Positions 24,110 to 33,284 of a DNA stretch of 64,000 bases are shown here, one piece after another. Source of the stretch: Acidobacteriaceae bacterium. Its GTDB lineage: Bacteria; Acidobacteriota; Terriglobia; Bryobacterales; Bryobacteraceae. Both the position numbers and the translations under genes were made by a program. The DNA lies in NCBI GenBank assembly GCA_020247055.1, contig JADCJL010000190.1:1-64000 (forward strand), read 5' to 3'. Below the pieces are notes generated by a model that saw nothing but the letters and a program-made list of their open reading frames with translations, was not told where the DNA came from and searched no databases. The first letter of the stretch is position 1. Each line of letters begins with the position of its first letter.

Positions 24110-25141
24110 CTATTGTCGCGCGATTCGCACCAATTCCAAAACCTCGCCCGCCACGCGGCTGGCGGCGACCGCCTTCATGCAGCGGTGATCGATGGGGCAC
24201 TCCCGCAGCAGGCAGGGGCTGCACTCGACGTCCTCGCGGATCACTTTGGCAAGCGGTCCGGTGGGTCCGGTGGCCACGTGGTCGGTAGCGCCGAAGACGG
24301 AGACGGTGGGAACACCAAGGGCGCTGGCGATATGCATGGCGCCGGAGTCGTTGGTGACGAAGGCCCGGCAGACCGAAGCCATTTCGACGAACTGCCCGAG
24401 GTCGGTCTGGCCCGCGAAGTTGACCGCCGCGAGGCCGGCCTCGCGCACCGCAACGGCGATGCCTTCGCACAACTCCCGCTCGTCCGGCGAGCCGAAGACG
24501 GCAACCTGCGCGGAGAGCGCGCGAGCCACTTCGACGCCCGCGGCGGCGAACCGGTCGGGCAGCCAGCGTTTCGCCGTGCCATAGGCGGCGCCCGGAGAGA
24601 GGCCGACCCAGGTTCCCTCAAGACGGCGAGCGCCGGCCTTCTGCAGATACGGAATGCCGGGCAGCCGGATCATCGGCGACTCCGGCAACTGATCGATCAG
24701 GCCGGCCCGGCGGAGCATTTCGAGGTAGTAGAAGCGCTGGTGATTCGGGATCTCGCCCGGCTTCGGCACCCGGATCGGATCCGAGAGCAGCAGCCCGCGG
24801 CCTTCGCGGTTGTACCCGATCCGCACCGGGATTCCGGCGAGCCAAACCAGAGCCGCGGCTTCAAACGCATTCTGCTGCAGAATCGCGGCGTCAAAGCGCA
24901 TTTGCCGCAGCCGGCCGGCCAGCTCCCACTTGCCGCGCAGGTCGCGCCAGCCTTTGGCCGCGGTGTAGGGGACAATCTCATCGATCAGCGACTTGTCATA
25001 GAGGCCGCTGACCCAGGGCCGCGCCAGCATCGCGATGTGGGCCTGCGGGAAGCGCGCGCGGATCTGTTCGAGCGCAGGCACGGCCATGACGGCATCGCCT
25101 ACCCAGTTGGTTGCGCGGATCAGAATTCGGCGGAATGGCAT
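24110..25141 (-). CDS. waaF: lipopolysaccharide heptosyltransferase II
   Basis: A 343-residue GT9 protein with the WaaF start RILIRATNWVGDAVMAVPAL, the KRW motif in TAKRWLPDRFA, and the donor-binding TNDSGAMHIASALGVPTVSVFG (core NDSGAMHIASAL). A cysteine-bearing ECSPCLLRECPIDHRCM segment near the end is typical of WaaF. It transfers the second heptose to the LPS inner core, which implies a Gram-negative outer membrane with heptose-containing LPS. It is the first gene of a four-gene minus-strand operon and is divergent from the PhyH gene. Confidence 0.93.
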   Translation of the reverse strand: MPFRRILIRATNWVGDAVMAVPALEQIRARFPQAHIAMLARPWVSGLYDKSLIDEIVPYTAAKGWRDLRGKWELAGRLRQMRFDAAILQQNAFEAAALVWLAGIPVRIGYNREGRGLLLSDPIRVPKPGEIPNHQRFYYLEMLRRAGLIDQLPESPMIRLPGIPYLQKAGARRLEGTWVGLSPGAAYGTAKRWLPDRFAAAGVEVARALSAQVAVFGSPDERELCEGIAVAVREAGLAAVNFAGQTDLGQFVEMASVCRAFVTNDSGAMHIASALGVPTVSVFGATDHVATGPTGPLAKVIREDVECSPCLLRECPIDHRCMKAVAASRVAGEVLELVRIARQ

Positions 25142-25146
25142 TGCGG

Positions 25147-25152
25147 TACAAT
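25147..25152 (+). promoter_or_regulatory. leaderless -10 element TACAAT
   Basis: TACAAT lies exactly 6 nt before the GTG at 25159 and no Shine-Dalgarno sequence is present. The whole gap to the divergent waaF start is only 17 nt. Confidence 0.55.
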
Positions 25153-25158
25153 CGCGGC

Positions 25159-25911
25159 GTGACCCCAGAAAACGTCCAGGAGTTGCAGCAACAAGGGTAT
25201 ACGATCATACCCCAAATGATCGACCCCGCCTGGCTCGACGAGTTGCGCGCGTCCGTGGCCGAGCGCCTGGAACTCGAAGGCGAGAACGCCGGCGGCGAGT
25301 TCCGCCGGGAGGCCAACGCGCAGCGACTGGCCAATCTCGTGGACAAGGGCGAGACCTTCCGCCGCGTGATTGCGCACCCGGAGCTGCTGGCGGCGGTTGC
25401 AGTGGTGCTCGGGCCGGACTGGAAGCTCTCGAGCCTGAACTACCGCGCCGCCGAACCGTTCTCCGACTCGGCCCAGCCGCTGCACTGCGACATGGGCCTG
25501 CTGCCGGACGCGCAGGGTTACTGCGTGTTCAACTCCATCTGGATGCTCGACGACTTCACGCCGGACAACGGACCCACGCGCGCCGTACCCGGCTCGCACC
25601 GGTCGGGCGCGCTGCCGCCGGCCTCACACCCACAAGAGAAGATCATTCTGGGCCGCGCCGGCGACGTCATTCTGATGAATGCCCACTGCTGGCACGGCGG
25701 CACGGCCAACCGCACCGCCCACGCCCGGCGCTCCCTCCACGGTTTCTTTGTCCGTGGCGACCAACCGCAGCAGCAGTACCAGAAACGGCTGCTGCGCCCG
25801 GAGACGATCGCGACGCTTTCGCCGGAACTGCGGCGCATTCTGGCACTGGACGATCCGCGGAACGATGAGTTGAGCGCAACCGGCAGCGGCAAATCCGGCT
25901 TTCTGCGCTAA
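25159..25911 (+). CDS. phytanoyl-CoA dioxygenase (PhyH) family protein
   Basis: About 250 residues of a non-heme Fe(II)/2-oxoglutarate oxygenase. The iron ligands are visible as HxD in PLHCDMGLLPD and a distal histidine in AHCWHGGTANRT, followed by the arginine in ARRSLHGFFVRG that would bind 2-oxoglutarate. The GTG at 25159 is chosen because of the -10 hexamer 6 nt upstream; in-frame ATG codons further upstream (25135) would overlap the divergent waaF gene. Bacterial PhyH proteins hydroxylate varied small molecules; the substrate is unknown. Confidence 0.85.
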   Translation: MTPENVQELQQQGYTIIPQMIDPAWLDELRASVAERLELEGENAGGEFRREANAQRLANLVDKGETFRRVIAHPELLAAVAVVLGPDWKLSSLNYRAAEPFSDSAQPLHCDMGLLPDAQGYCVFNSIWMLDDFTPDNGPTRAVPGSHRSGALPPASHPQEKIILGRAGDVILMNAHCWHGGTANRTAHARRSLHGFFVRGDQPQQQYQKRLLRPETIATLSPELRRILALDDPRNDELSATGSGKSGFLR

Positions 25912-25960
25912 CTGACGAAGTGCCGGCAGTAAACTGGGGTAATCTAGAGGTAAGTGTCCG

Positions 25961-27973
25961 ATGAACCCTCTGCTTGCCATTCCGTTCGCTATTCCCTTTG
26001 ATCAGATTACTGCGGCCCACGTCGTCCCGGGAATCCGCGAACTCATTGGCCGTGCCCAAACGGCGCTCGACGCGGTCATCGACACGCCGGCTCCGCGTAC
26101 TTACGCCAACACCCTGCTGGCGCTCGACCGGGCCACTGAGCCGCTGGATGTGGGCCTAAGTGTGGTCCGCCATCTGGAAACGGTAACCACAACACCGGAA
26201 CTGCGCGAGGCTTTTAATACGATTCAGCCCGAAGCCAGCGCCTTTTACTCGTCGATTCCGCTGAACGCCGGACTTTGGCGCGCCCTGCAGGAGTTTGCCG
26301 CAACGGCGGAGGCGGCCGAACTTACCGGAATCCACCGGCGTAACTTCACCAAGACCATGGACGCCTTCCGCCGCGCCGGCGCCGATCTTGATGAGGCCGG
26401 CAAGAAGCGGTCCGAAGCAATCGATGTTGAACTGGCGAACCTCACCACCCGGTACGCCGAGAACGTTCTCGATTCCACCAACGCCTTTGAACTGTATCTG
26501 ACCGAGGAGTCGCAACTGGCCGGTTTACCGCCGAGCGCCCGCGCCGCGGCCCGGCAGAGCGCGGAGGCCAAGGGGCAGGCCGGGTGGCGCTTTACGCTCC
26601 AGCAGCCGAGCTACGTTGCCGCGCTCACCTACCTCGACGACCGCTCGGTGCGGGAAACCCTCTACCGGGCCTATGCTACCCGCGCCTCGGCGGGCCAGTT
26701 CGACAATGCCGCGCTGACGGCGCGGATTCTCGAACTCCGGCAGGAGAAGGCCAAACTGCTGGGTTTTGCCAACTTCGCCGACCTCGTTCTCGTCGAACGC
26801 ATGGCCAAAACCGGCGCCGCTGCCCGGGCGTTTGTCGATGATCTCTACGAGAAAACGAAGCCCTTTTTCGCAGTTGAGAACGAACAGCTGGCGACCTTCG
26901 CCGGCCAGCCGCTTGAGGCGTGGGATATCCCCTACTGGGCCGAAAAACAGCGGGCGGCGCTGTATGAGTTCGACGAAGAGCAGTTGCGGCCCTACTTTGC
27001 CCTGCCGCGGGTTATGGACGGCCTGTTCGCCATCTGCCGCCGCCTGTTCGGCATCGTGGTGACGGCAACCGACGCCCTTCCGGTATGGGACCAGGACGTC
27101 AAGACCTACGACATTCACGACGAGGCGACCGGCCACCACCTGGGCAGCTTCTACTCCGACCTGTTCCCGCGCGAAAACAAGCGCGGCGGCGCCTGGATGG
27201 ACTCGTTTCTGACCGGACTGCCGCGGGGCGAGGGGTGGGACCCGCACCTGGGCCTCATCTGCGGCAATCTGACGCCGCCGCTCGACGGCCAGCCCGCGCT
27301 GCTCACCCACCGCGACGTCGAAACCATCTTCCATGAGTTCGGCCATCTGCTGCACCACTGCCTGACGCGGGTTCCTCTGCGGAGCTTGGCCGGGACGAAC
27401 GTGGCGTGGGATTTTGTCGAGTTGCCGAGCCAGATCATGGAGAACTGGTGCTGGGAGCGTGAGGCGCTCGATCTGTTTGCGTTGCACCACGAAACCGGCG
27501 CGCCGATTCCCGAAGAGCTATTTAACAAGATGAAACGGGCCCGGACCTTCCGCGCCGCCAACGCGCAGATGCGGCAGTTGAGCTTCGGGATTGTCGACCT
27601 GACCCTGCATACGACCTACTCGGCGGCGACCGACGGCGACGTGGTGGCCTACAGCCGGAAGCTGCTCGCCCCGTTCTCTCCGGCGCCGCTGCCGCCCGAG
27701 CACGCCATGATCCACTCGTTTACTCATCTGTTTGCAAATCCAGTGGGTTACGCCGGCGGCTACTACTCCTACAAGTGGTCCGAGGTGCTCGACGCCGACG
27801 CCTTCAGCCGCTTCCGGGCCGAGGGTGTCTTCAGCGCCGAGGCCGGCCTCGATTTCCGGCATCAGATTCTCGGCAAGGGCGACAGCGAAGATCCCGCCGA
27901 GTTGTACCGCAATTTCATGGGGCGCGATCCGGACCCCCGGGCGCTTCTGGAGCGTTCCGGGCTGCTCTCCTAG
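25961..27973 (+). CDS. M3 family zinc oligopeptidase (oligopeptidase A-like)
   Basis: A 670-residue cytoplasmic metallopeptidase. The zinc motif HEFGH is at 458-462 (FHEFGHLLHH), and the third ligand lies in FVELPSQIMENW about 25 residues later. The N-terminal helical domain starts with FDQITAAHVVPGI, as in PrlC. No signal peptide is present. It cleaves short peptides, for example degraded signal peptides. A Shine-Dalgarno TAGAGGT lies 9 nt before the ATG, with a TAAACT -10 candidate at 25930-25935. Confidence 0.95.
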   Translation: MNPLLAIPFAIPFDQITAAHVVPGIRELIGRAQTALDAVIDTPAPRTYANTLLALDRATEPLDVGLSVVRHLETVTTTPELREAFNTIQPEASAFYSSIPLNAGLWRALQEFAATAEAAELTGIHRRNFTKTMDAFRRAGADLDEAGKKRSEAIDVELANLTTRYAENVLDSTNAFELYLTEESQLAGLPPSARAAARQSAEAKGQAGWRFTLQQPSYVAALTYLDDRSVRETLYRAYATRASAGQFDNAALTARILELRQEKAKLLGFANFADLVLVERMAKTGAAARAFVDDLYEKTKPFFAVENEQLATFAGQPLEAWDIPYWAEKQRAALYEFDEEQLRPYFALPRVMDGLFAICRRLFGIVVTATDALPVWDQDVKTYDIHDEATGHHLGSFYSDLFPRENKRGGAWMDSFLTGLPRGEGWDPHLGLICGNLTPPLDGQPALLTHRDVETIFHEFGHLLHHCLTRVPLRSLAGTNVAWDFVELPSQIMENWCWEREALDLFALHHETGAPIPEELFNKMKRARTFRAANAQMRQLSFGIVDLTLHTTYSAATDGDVVAYSRKLLAPFSPAPLPPEHAMIHSFTHLFANPVGYAGGYYSYKWSEVLDADAFSRFRAEGVFSAEAGLDFRHQILGKGDSEDPAELYRNFMGRDPDPRALLERSGLLS

Positions 27974-27980
27974 CGCGTGA

Positions 27981-27986
27981 TACACT
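27981..27986 (+). promoter_or_regulatory. -10 candidate TACACT for tonB
   Basis: TACACT lies 8 nt after the stop of the peptidase gene and would give a leader of about 90 nt before the tonB ATG. An imperfect hairpin (AAACCGG/CTGGTTT) lies in that leader. Confidence 0.35.
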
Positions 27987-28079
27987 TTTTGGAAACCGGT
28001 GAAGGCTGGTTTCTCTCGAAACTGCAACCTTCCTCGCGTGGGAATCGTCTAGAGGTGCAAGGGGACCGGACAACGAACG

Positions 28080-29090
28080 ATGGCGACTATTCCAACTCCA
28101 CCACCGACTAATGGCAACCACAACGCGACCCCTCCGCCGCTCAGTTCGGATGATCTGCATCTGGCGCGTCTGTTGACGCCGGAGGTGTCGTGGCGCGACC
28201 AGTTCATTCAGAACATTAAGGATCTGATTCGCCCGCCCCAACTGCCGCCGCTCGAGGTCACCTCCAAGCCCGTGGCCGTCAAGGACATCTGGGGCAGCAC
28301 CGCCGGCAACGAGAAGAAGTCGGGTCTCTATTCGATGCTCGTGCATGCCGCCGTCATCGCGTTGATCTTCTGGCTCGGCACGAATAAGCAGGTCATTCAG
28401 GCCGTCAAAGATACGGCGCTGTTCATGCCGACCGATCTGGCGCCCTATATGCCGCCGAAGAAAGTCACCATGGCGGGTGGCGGCGGCGGCGGCAACCTGA
28501 ATCCCCTGCCCCCAACCAAGGGCAAACTGCCCAAGATTGCCCCCAGGCAGTATGTTCCGCCCACGGCCGAACCGATCCAGAATCAGCCGAAACTGGTGAT
28601 GGAGCCGACCATTGTGCTGCAGCAGGACGCTCCGATTCCGCAAGTGGCGTTGACCAACATCGGCGACCCGTTTGCCATGGGCAAGATTCCGTCGAACGGC
28701 CCGGGGTCGGCCGGCGGGATCGGGTCGGGTAAAGGCGGCGGCGTGGGCTCGGGCTCCGGTGCGGGCGTGGGTCCCGGTTCGGGCGGCGGCATGGGTGGCG
28801 GTGTCTACCGGATCGGCGGCGGTGTTTCCGCCCCGGCGCTTCTCTCAAAGGTTGAGCCGGAGTACTCGGAAGAGGCGCGGAAGGCCAAGTTCCAGGGCAC
28901 GGTGGTGCTCTACGTGGTGGTGGATGAGAAAGGGCAGCCCCAGCAGTTGCGGGTGGTGCGGCCGCTCGGCTTGGGTCTTGATGAGAAGGCAATCGAGGCC
29001 GTGCAGAAATGGCGATTCCGGCCTGGTTTTAAGGATGGCCGGCCGGTTCCCGTGGCGGCGACCGTTGAGGTTAATTTTCGACTTCTGTAG
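28080..29090 (+). CDS. tonB: TonB-like energy transducer with glycine-rich linker
   Basis: A 336-residue protein with an unusually long N-terminal cytoplasmic part (about 80 residues) and one membrane helix at about 82-100. The linker is glycine/serine-rich at about 205-245 where E. coli TonB has a proline/lysine-rich one. A TonB C-terminal domain occupies about 250-336 (PEYSEEARKAKFQGTVVL, VEAVQKWRF-like AIEAVQKWRFRPG). It links inner-membrane proton motive force to outer-membrane transporters. exbB/exbD are not beside it. A strong hairpin follows the gene. Confidence 0.92.
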   Translation: MATIPTPPPTNGNHNATPPPLSSDDLHLARLLTPEVSWRDQFIQNIKDLIRPPQLPPLEVTSKPVAVKDIWGSTAGNEKKSGLYSMLVHAAVIALIFWLGTNKQVIQAVKDTALFMPTDLAPYMPPKKVTMAGGGGGGNLNPLPPTKGKLPKIAPRQYVPPTAEPIQNQPKLVMEPTIVLQQDAPIPQVALTNIGDPFAMGKIPSNGPGSAGGIGSGKGGGVGSGSGAGVGPGSGGGMGGGVYRIGGGVSAPALLSKVEPEYSEEARKAKFQGTVVLYVVVDEKGQPQQLRVVRPLGLGLDEKAIEAVQKWRFRPGFKDGRPVPVAATVEVNFRLL

Positions 29091-29124
29091 GACCACCTGT
29101 CCCTCCGAACAGGCCCTCCGGCGA

Positions 29125-29160
29125 AAAGCCCATTCCCGCCAAAATGCGGGAATGGGCTTT
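29125..29160 (+). terminator. intrinsic terminator-like hairpin after tonB
   Basis: A perfect 15-bp stem (29125-29139 with 29146-29160) closes a 6 nt loop. The 3' arm ends in GGGCTTT; the T-rich tract after it is short, so it may work in both directions. It separates tonB from aceE. Confidence 0.75.
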
Positions 29161-29171
29161 CTGATTTCAGA

Positions 29172-29177
29172 TAGAAT
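29172..29177 (+). promoter_or_regulatory. -10 candidate TAGAAT for aceE
   Basis: TAGAAT sits just after the tonB hairpin and 26 nt before the aceE ATG, giving a leader of about 20 nt. Confidence 0.45.
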
Positions 29178-29203
29178 AGAAGGGTTACCGCATCCTTCAC
29201 ACC

Positions 29204-31873
29204 ATGCTGAAACCCAAGGCAGAAACCACCGAAGACCGCAACCCGGTTGAAACCAGCGAATGGCTGGAAGCGCTGGACCAGATTATCGACGCCGAGGGGC
29301 CTGAGCGGGCCAAGTTCCTCCTCGAACGTCTCCTGAACCAGGCGGCGCTCAGCGGCGCGGCTCCGATTGCCCGTTACAAGAGCCCCTATCTCAACACGAT
29401 CAGCCCCGAAGAGGAGGTTCCCTACCCGGGTAACCGCGAGATCGAGCGGCGGATTGAGGCGCTCGTCCGGTGGAACGCTCTCGCCATGGTGGTGAAGGCC
29501 AACAAGTACGACGCGGGCATCGGCGGGCACATCGCGACGTTCCAATCGCAGGCGACGCTGATTGAGGTCGCCCAGAACCACGTCTACCGCGCCAGGATCG
29601 GCGACCAGCCGGGCGACCTGATCTATTTCCAGGGGCACGCCTCGCCGGGGCAGTACTCGCGGGCATTTCTCGAAGGCCGGCTCGATGAGAAGCATCTGGC
29701 CAACTTCCGCCACGAACTGCGCGACTATCCGGGCCTGTCCTCCTACCCCCATCCCTGGCTGATGCCCGACTTCTGGCAGTTCCCGACGGTATCGATGGGG
29801 CTCGGCCCGTTGAACGCCATCTATCAGGCGCGCTTCATGCGCTACCTCGAAAACCGGAACCTGCTGCCCAAGACCGACCGCAAGGTGTTTGCCTATCTCG
29901 GCGACGGCGAAATGGACGAGCCCGAGTCGCTCGGGGCGATCGGCCTGCCGGTGCGCGAGAAGCTCGACAACCTCGTCTTCATCGTCAACTGCAACCTGCA
30001 GCGGCTCGACGGCCCGGTGCGCGGCAACGGGAACATCGTCAAGGAGCTCGAGGGCATTTTTGCCGGCGCAGGCTGGAATGTCGTGAAACTGTTGTGGGGC
30101 AGCCCGTGGGATGAGCTGTTCGCGCGGGACGAGTCGGGCATGCTGCTCAAGCGGCTGTCGGAGTGCGTCGATGGCGAGTTCCAGGCCTATAAGGCCAAGG
30201 GCGGCGCCTACGTGCGCGAGCACTTCTTCGGCAAGTATCCGGAGACGGCGGCGCTGGTGGCCGACATGACCGACGAGCAGCTCCGGAAGCTCTCGCGCGG
30301 CGGCCACGATCCGGTGAAAGTTTACAACGCCTATCTGCGGGCCCTTGAAACCAAAGGCAAGCCCACGGTGATTCTGGCGCACACCGTGAAGGGCTACGGG
30401 ATGGGTGAGGGCGGCGAGAGCCGCAACTTCACCCATCAGGCCAAAAAGCTCGAAGAGCAGTCGCTGCTCTACTTCCGGGACCGGTTCCAGTTGCCGCTCT
30501 CCGATGAGCAGGCCAAGACGTGCGAACTGCTCAAGCCGGCGGCCGATGCTCCGGAGATGGTCTACATGCGGGAGCGCCGCGCGGCGCTCGGCGGCAGCGT
30601 GCCGGCGCGCAATGTCGCACCGATCGCCATCAAGGCTCCGCCCCTCGAGCTGTTCAAAGAGTCGCTGCAGGGTTCCGGCGACCGGGCCGTCTCGACGACC
30701 ATGGCCTTTGTCCGCATCCTGACGGCGCTGATCAAAGACCCGGCGCTGGGCCAGTACATCGTGCCGATCATTCCGGACGAAGCGCGAACCTTCGGCATGG
30801 AGTCGCTCTTCCGCCAGGTGGGCATCTACGCCCCGATGGGCCAGTTGTACACGCCGCACGACTCCGACATCTTCCTCTTCTATAAGGAGATGGTCAACGG
30901 GCAGATTCTCGAAGAGGGAATTACCGAAGCCGGCTCCATGGGTTCGTTCACGGCCGCCGGCACGGCCTACGCCAACTACGGCCTGCCGATGATTCCGTTC
31001 TTCACCTACTACTCGATGTTCGGCTTCCAGCGCGTCGGCGACTTCATCTGGGCGTTTGCCGACAGCCGCGGCAAGGGCTTCCTGATGGGCGCCACCGCCG
31101 GCCGGACGACGCTTTCGGGCGAAGGGCTGCAGCACCAGGACGGCCACAGCCTCGTGCTCTCCTCCACCGTACCCACCTGCCACAGCTACGACCCGGCGTT
31201 TGCCTACGAACTGGCGATCATCATCCAGGACGGCATCAAGCGGATGTACGAGCTGAACGAGGACCGCTTCTACTACCTCACCGTCTGCAACGACGACTAC
31301 ACCCACCCGCCGCTGCCCGCCGAGGATATCAGCGAGGGCGTGCTGAAGGGCATCTACCGGGTCAAGGCCGCCGAGAACCCGCAGGCGCTGCTGTTCGGCT
31401 CCGGGGCCATTCTGAACGAGGCGCTCGAGGCCGCGCAGATTCTGGCCGAGCGCTACGGCGTCGCCGCCGATGTCTACAGCGTGACCAGCTACAACGAACT
31501 GCGGCGCGACCTGCTCGAAACCGAGCGCTGGAACCGGCTCCACCCCGCCTCGGCGCCGCGGACGGGCTACCTGCACACGGTCGTGGGCGGCTCGGAACTG
31601 CCCATCATCGCCGCCTCGGACTACATGAAGATCGTCCCCGACCAGTTGGCCCCGTGGCTGCCCGGCCGCCTGGTCAGCCTCGGAACGGACGGCTTTGGCC
31701 GGTCCGACAACCGTCACCATCTGCGCCGCCACTTCGAGGTGGACGCGGAAAACATCGTCGCCGCCACGCTCTCCCGCCTGGCGCGCGACGGAAAGTTCGA
31801 CGCCCAGCGGGCGGCCGCCGCGATTCAGGAGCTGGGGCTGGACCCGGAACGCCCGGAGCCGTCTCGCGCCTGA
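29204..31873 (+). CDS. aceE: pyruvate dehydrogenase E1 component, homodimeric type
   Basis: An 889-residue thiamine-diphosphate enzyme that decarboxylates pyruvate and acetylates the lipoyl group of E2. The TPP motif begins with LGDGEMDEPES and ends with NCNLQRLDG. The N-terminal region YLNTISPEEEVPYPGN (core NTISPEEEVPYPG) and the late GTDGFGRSDNRHHLRRHFEVD (core GFGRSD) match AceE of the E. coli type, and the length is the family norm. E2 and E3 genes are not in the window. A perfect 10-bp terminator lies 38 nt after the stop. Confidence 0.97.
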   Translation: MLKPKAETTEDRNPVETSEWLEALDQIIDAEGPERAKFLLERLLNQAALSGAAPIARYKSPYLNTISPEEEVPYPGNREIERRIEALVRWNALAMVVKANKYDAGIGGHIATFQSQATLIEVAQNHVYRARIGDQPGDLIYFQGHASPGQYSRAFLEGRLDEKHLANFRHELRDYPGLSSYPHPWLMPDFWQFPTVSMGLGPLNAIYQARFMRYLENRNLLPKTDRKVFAYLGDGEMDEPESLGAIGLPVREKLDNLVFIVNCNLQRLDGPVRGNGNIVKELEGIFAGAGWNVVKLLWGSPWDELFARDESGMLLKRLSECVDGEFQAYKAKGGAYVREHFFGKYPETAALVADMTDEQLRKLSRGGHDPVKVYNAYLRALETKGKPTVILAHTVKGYGMGEGGESRNFTHQAKKLEEQSLLYFRDRFQLPLSDEQAKTCELLKPAADAPEMVYMRERRAALGGSVPARNVAPIAIKAPPLELFKESLQGSGDRAVSTTMAFVRILTALIKDPALGQYIVPIIPDEARTFGMESLFRQVGIYAPMGQLYTPHDSDIFLFYKEMVNGQILEEGITEAGSMGSFTAAGTAYANYGLPMIPFFTYYSMFGFQRVGDFIWAFADSRGKGFLMGATAGRTTLSGEGLQHQDGHSLVLSSTVPTCHSYDPAFAYELAIIIQDGIKRMYELNEDRFYYLTVCNDDYTHPPLPAEDISEGVLKGIYRVKAAENPQALLFGSGAILNEALEAAQILAERYGVAADVYSVTSYNELRRDLLETERWNRLHPASAPRTGYLHTVVGGSELPIIAASDYMKIVPDQLAPWLPGRLVSLGTDGFGRSDNRHHLRRHFEVDAENIVAATLSRLARDGKFDAQRAAAAIQELGLDPERPEPSRA

Positions 31874-31885
31874 GGCGCCGGCACC

Positions 31886-32317
31886 CTACGTTTTGCGAAA
31901 CGAAGCCAAATCGACCGGAGCCTCCCCGCTCCGGTCGTTCTGTTTTTTGAGCCGTCCCCAAACGTCAAACAGATAGAAACCGAGCCCGTTTATCGCCCCG
32001 AAAGCCGCCATCTCCCCATCGTCCTGCACGAAGTGGAGCTCAGTGCGGGGCAGGGTGCGCAGCGACTGCCAGAGCGAGGACCGCAGCGGTCCGGCGCCAG
32101 CCAGTAGGACGACGTGGCCCCGGGCGGTGGGTTCGTCTCCGAGGGTCGCGGCAAACTCGCCCACGGCCTGTTCGGCGTCTTCATGCGAAGGCTCCAGCAG
32201 CAGGACGGCGGTGGGACAGGCCGGGGTGCGTTCGAGCCGGGTGGCCGGGGGCCACTCATCCTGCCGGGCGGCGACGATGGCCATCCAGAGACCGACAAAC
32301 AGGTAAACCCTCTTCAC
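31886..32317 (-). CDS. small exported protein of unknown function
   Basis: A 143-residue protein from the GTG at 32317. The first 19 residues (KRVYLFVGLWMAIVAA) look like a signal peptide. The rest is soluble: TAVLLLEPSHEDAEQAV, a GHVVLLAGAGPLRSSLW strand-helix and a C-terminal FYLFDVWGRL. I do not recognise the family; the pattern resembles a small alpha/beta thioredoxin-like or DUF4174-like domain without the active cysteines. Its last codons overlap the aceE terminator on the other strand. The start of the frame upstream (32407) overlaps the divergent gene and is rejected. Confidence 0.55.
   Translation of the reverse strand: MKRVYLFVGLWMAIVAARQDEWPPATRLERTPACPTAVLLLEPSHEDAEQAVGEFAATLGDEPTARGHVVLLAGAGPLRSSLWQSLRTLPRTELHFVQDDGEMAAFGAINGLGFYLFDVWGRLKKQNDRSGEAPVDLASFRKT
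31912..31948 (+). terminator. intrinsic terminator of aceE
   Basis: A perfect 10-bp stem CGACCGGAGC / GCTCCGGTCG with a 6 nt loop is followed by TTCTGTTTTTT. It lies within the 3' coding end of the convergent small gene. Confidence 0.85.
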
Positions 32318-32357
32318 GCAGAGCTTCTCGGCCGGATTCGGGCGACAATGAGGAGAA

Positions 32358-33284
32358 ATGGTACACATTGACGAAGCTACCGTCCGGCAGCTGCTGCCGA
32401 TGAACAAGGCGATCGACCTGCTGGCCGGCGCATTCCGCGATTTCGGCGCCGGAGCGGCGCAGAGCCAGCCGCGCCGCCGGCTGAGCCTGCCCTCGGGCGC
32501 GGTGCTCCATCAGATGGCGGGTGCGCACGGCGCCTACTTCGGCACGAAAATCTACTCGACCCATCCGAAACACGGCGCCTGGTTCGTTTTCCTGCTGTAC
32601 GACGCAGAGACGGCGATGCCGCTCGCCTTGCTCGACGCCAACTGGCTGGGGCAGATCCGCACGGGGGCGGCCTCGGGTCTGGCGACGCGATGGCTGGCGC
32701 GGCCGGAGGCGCAGACGGTGGCGGTGCTCGGCAGCGGCTTCCAGGCGGCGAGCCAGCTCGAGGCGGTGCTCGCGGTACGGCCCATCCGGGCCATCAGCGT
32801 CTGGAGCCGGAGCAGAGACAAAGCCCAGGCCTTTGCGCGGAACTATCCGAACGCGGCGGCGATGCCGACGGTGGAAGCCGCACTGGTCGATGCCGATATC
32901 GTCATTACCGCGACGACGGCCAAAGACCCGCTGTTTCCGGCCGAACTGATCCGCCCCGGGACCCACATCAACGCCGCCGGGTCGAACTCGCCCAGTCGCC
33001 GGGAGCTGCCCCCGGAACTGATCTATCGCGCCGGGCAGATCGTGGTGGACGACGTGGACCAGGCGCGCAGCGAAGCCGGGGATTTGCTCCTCAGCCTCGC
33101 CCCGGAGGATTGGAACCGGGTGACGCCACTGGCTGGCGAGCCGCGGCGCGAGAGCGCCGAGGCGATCACGATTTTTAAATCCATCGGAATCGGCCTCGAA
33201 GATGTGGCGGCCGGGGCCTGGGTTTATGAGCAGGCCCTGGCGCAGGGCAGGGTCGGTCCGCTGCCGCTATTCGCCGCCGGTTGA
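32358..33284 (+). CDS. ornithine cyclodeaminase / mu-crystallin family protein
   Basis: A 308-residue NAD(P)-dependent enzyme. The N-terminal domain has FGTKIYSTHP, and the Rossmann domain shows TVAVLGSGFQAASQLEAV (core VLGSGFQAASQ), DADIVITATTAKDPLF and GTHINAAGSNSP. Family members include ornithine cyclodeaminase, alanine dehydrogenase and ketimine reductases; the substrate cannot be told. A GAGGAG Shine-Dalgarno lies directly before the ATG at 32358. It is divergent from the small exported protein. Confidence 0.9.
   Translation: MVHIDEATVRQLLPMNKAIDLLAGAFRDFGAGAAQSQPRRRLSLPSGAVLHQMAGAHGAYFGTKIYSTHPKHGAWFVFLLYDAETAMPLALLDANWLGQIRTGAASGLATRWLARPEAQTVAVLGSGFQAASQLEAVLAVRPIRAISVWSRSRDKAQAFARNYPNAAAMPTVEAALVDADIVITATTAKDPLFPAELIRPGTHINAAGSNSPSRRELPPELIYRAGQIVVDDVDQARSEAGDLLLSLAPEDWNRVTPLAGEPRRESAEAITIFKSIGIGLEDVAAGAWVYEQALAQGRVGPLPLFAAG

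Noticed and set aside
27974-28079. A cobalamin or other riboswitch in the tonB leader
   Set aside because: The leader is about 100 nt with a single imperfect hairpin and no recognisable conserved box.
28910-31732. A 940-codon open frame on the minus strand opposite aceE
   Set aside because: It is antisense to a well-conserved enzyme gene and its translation has no domain pattern; long antisense frames are common at this GC content.
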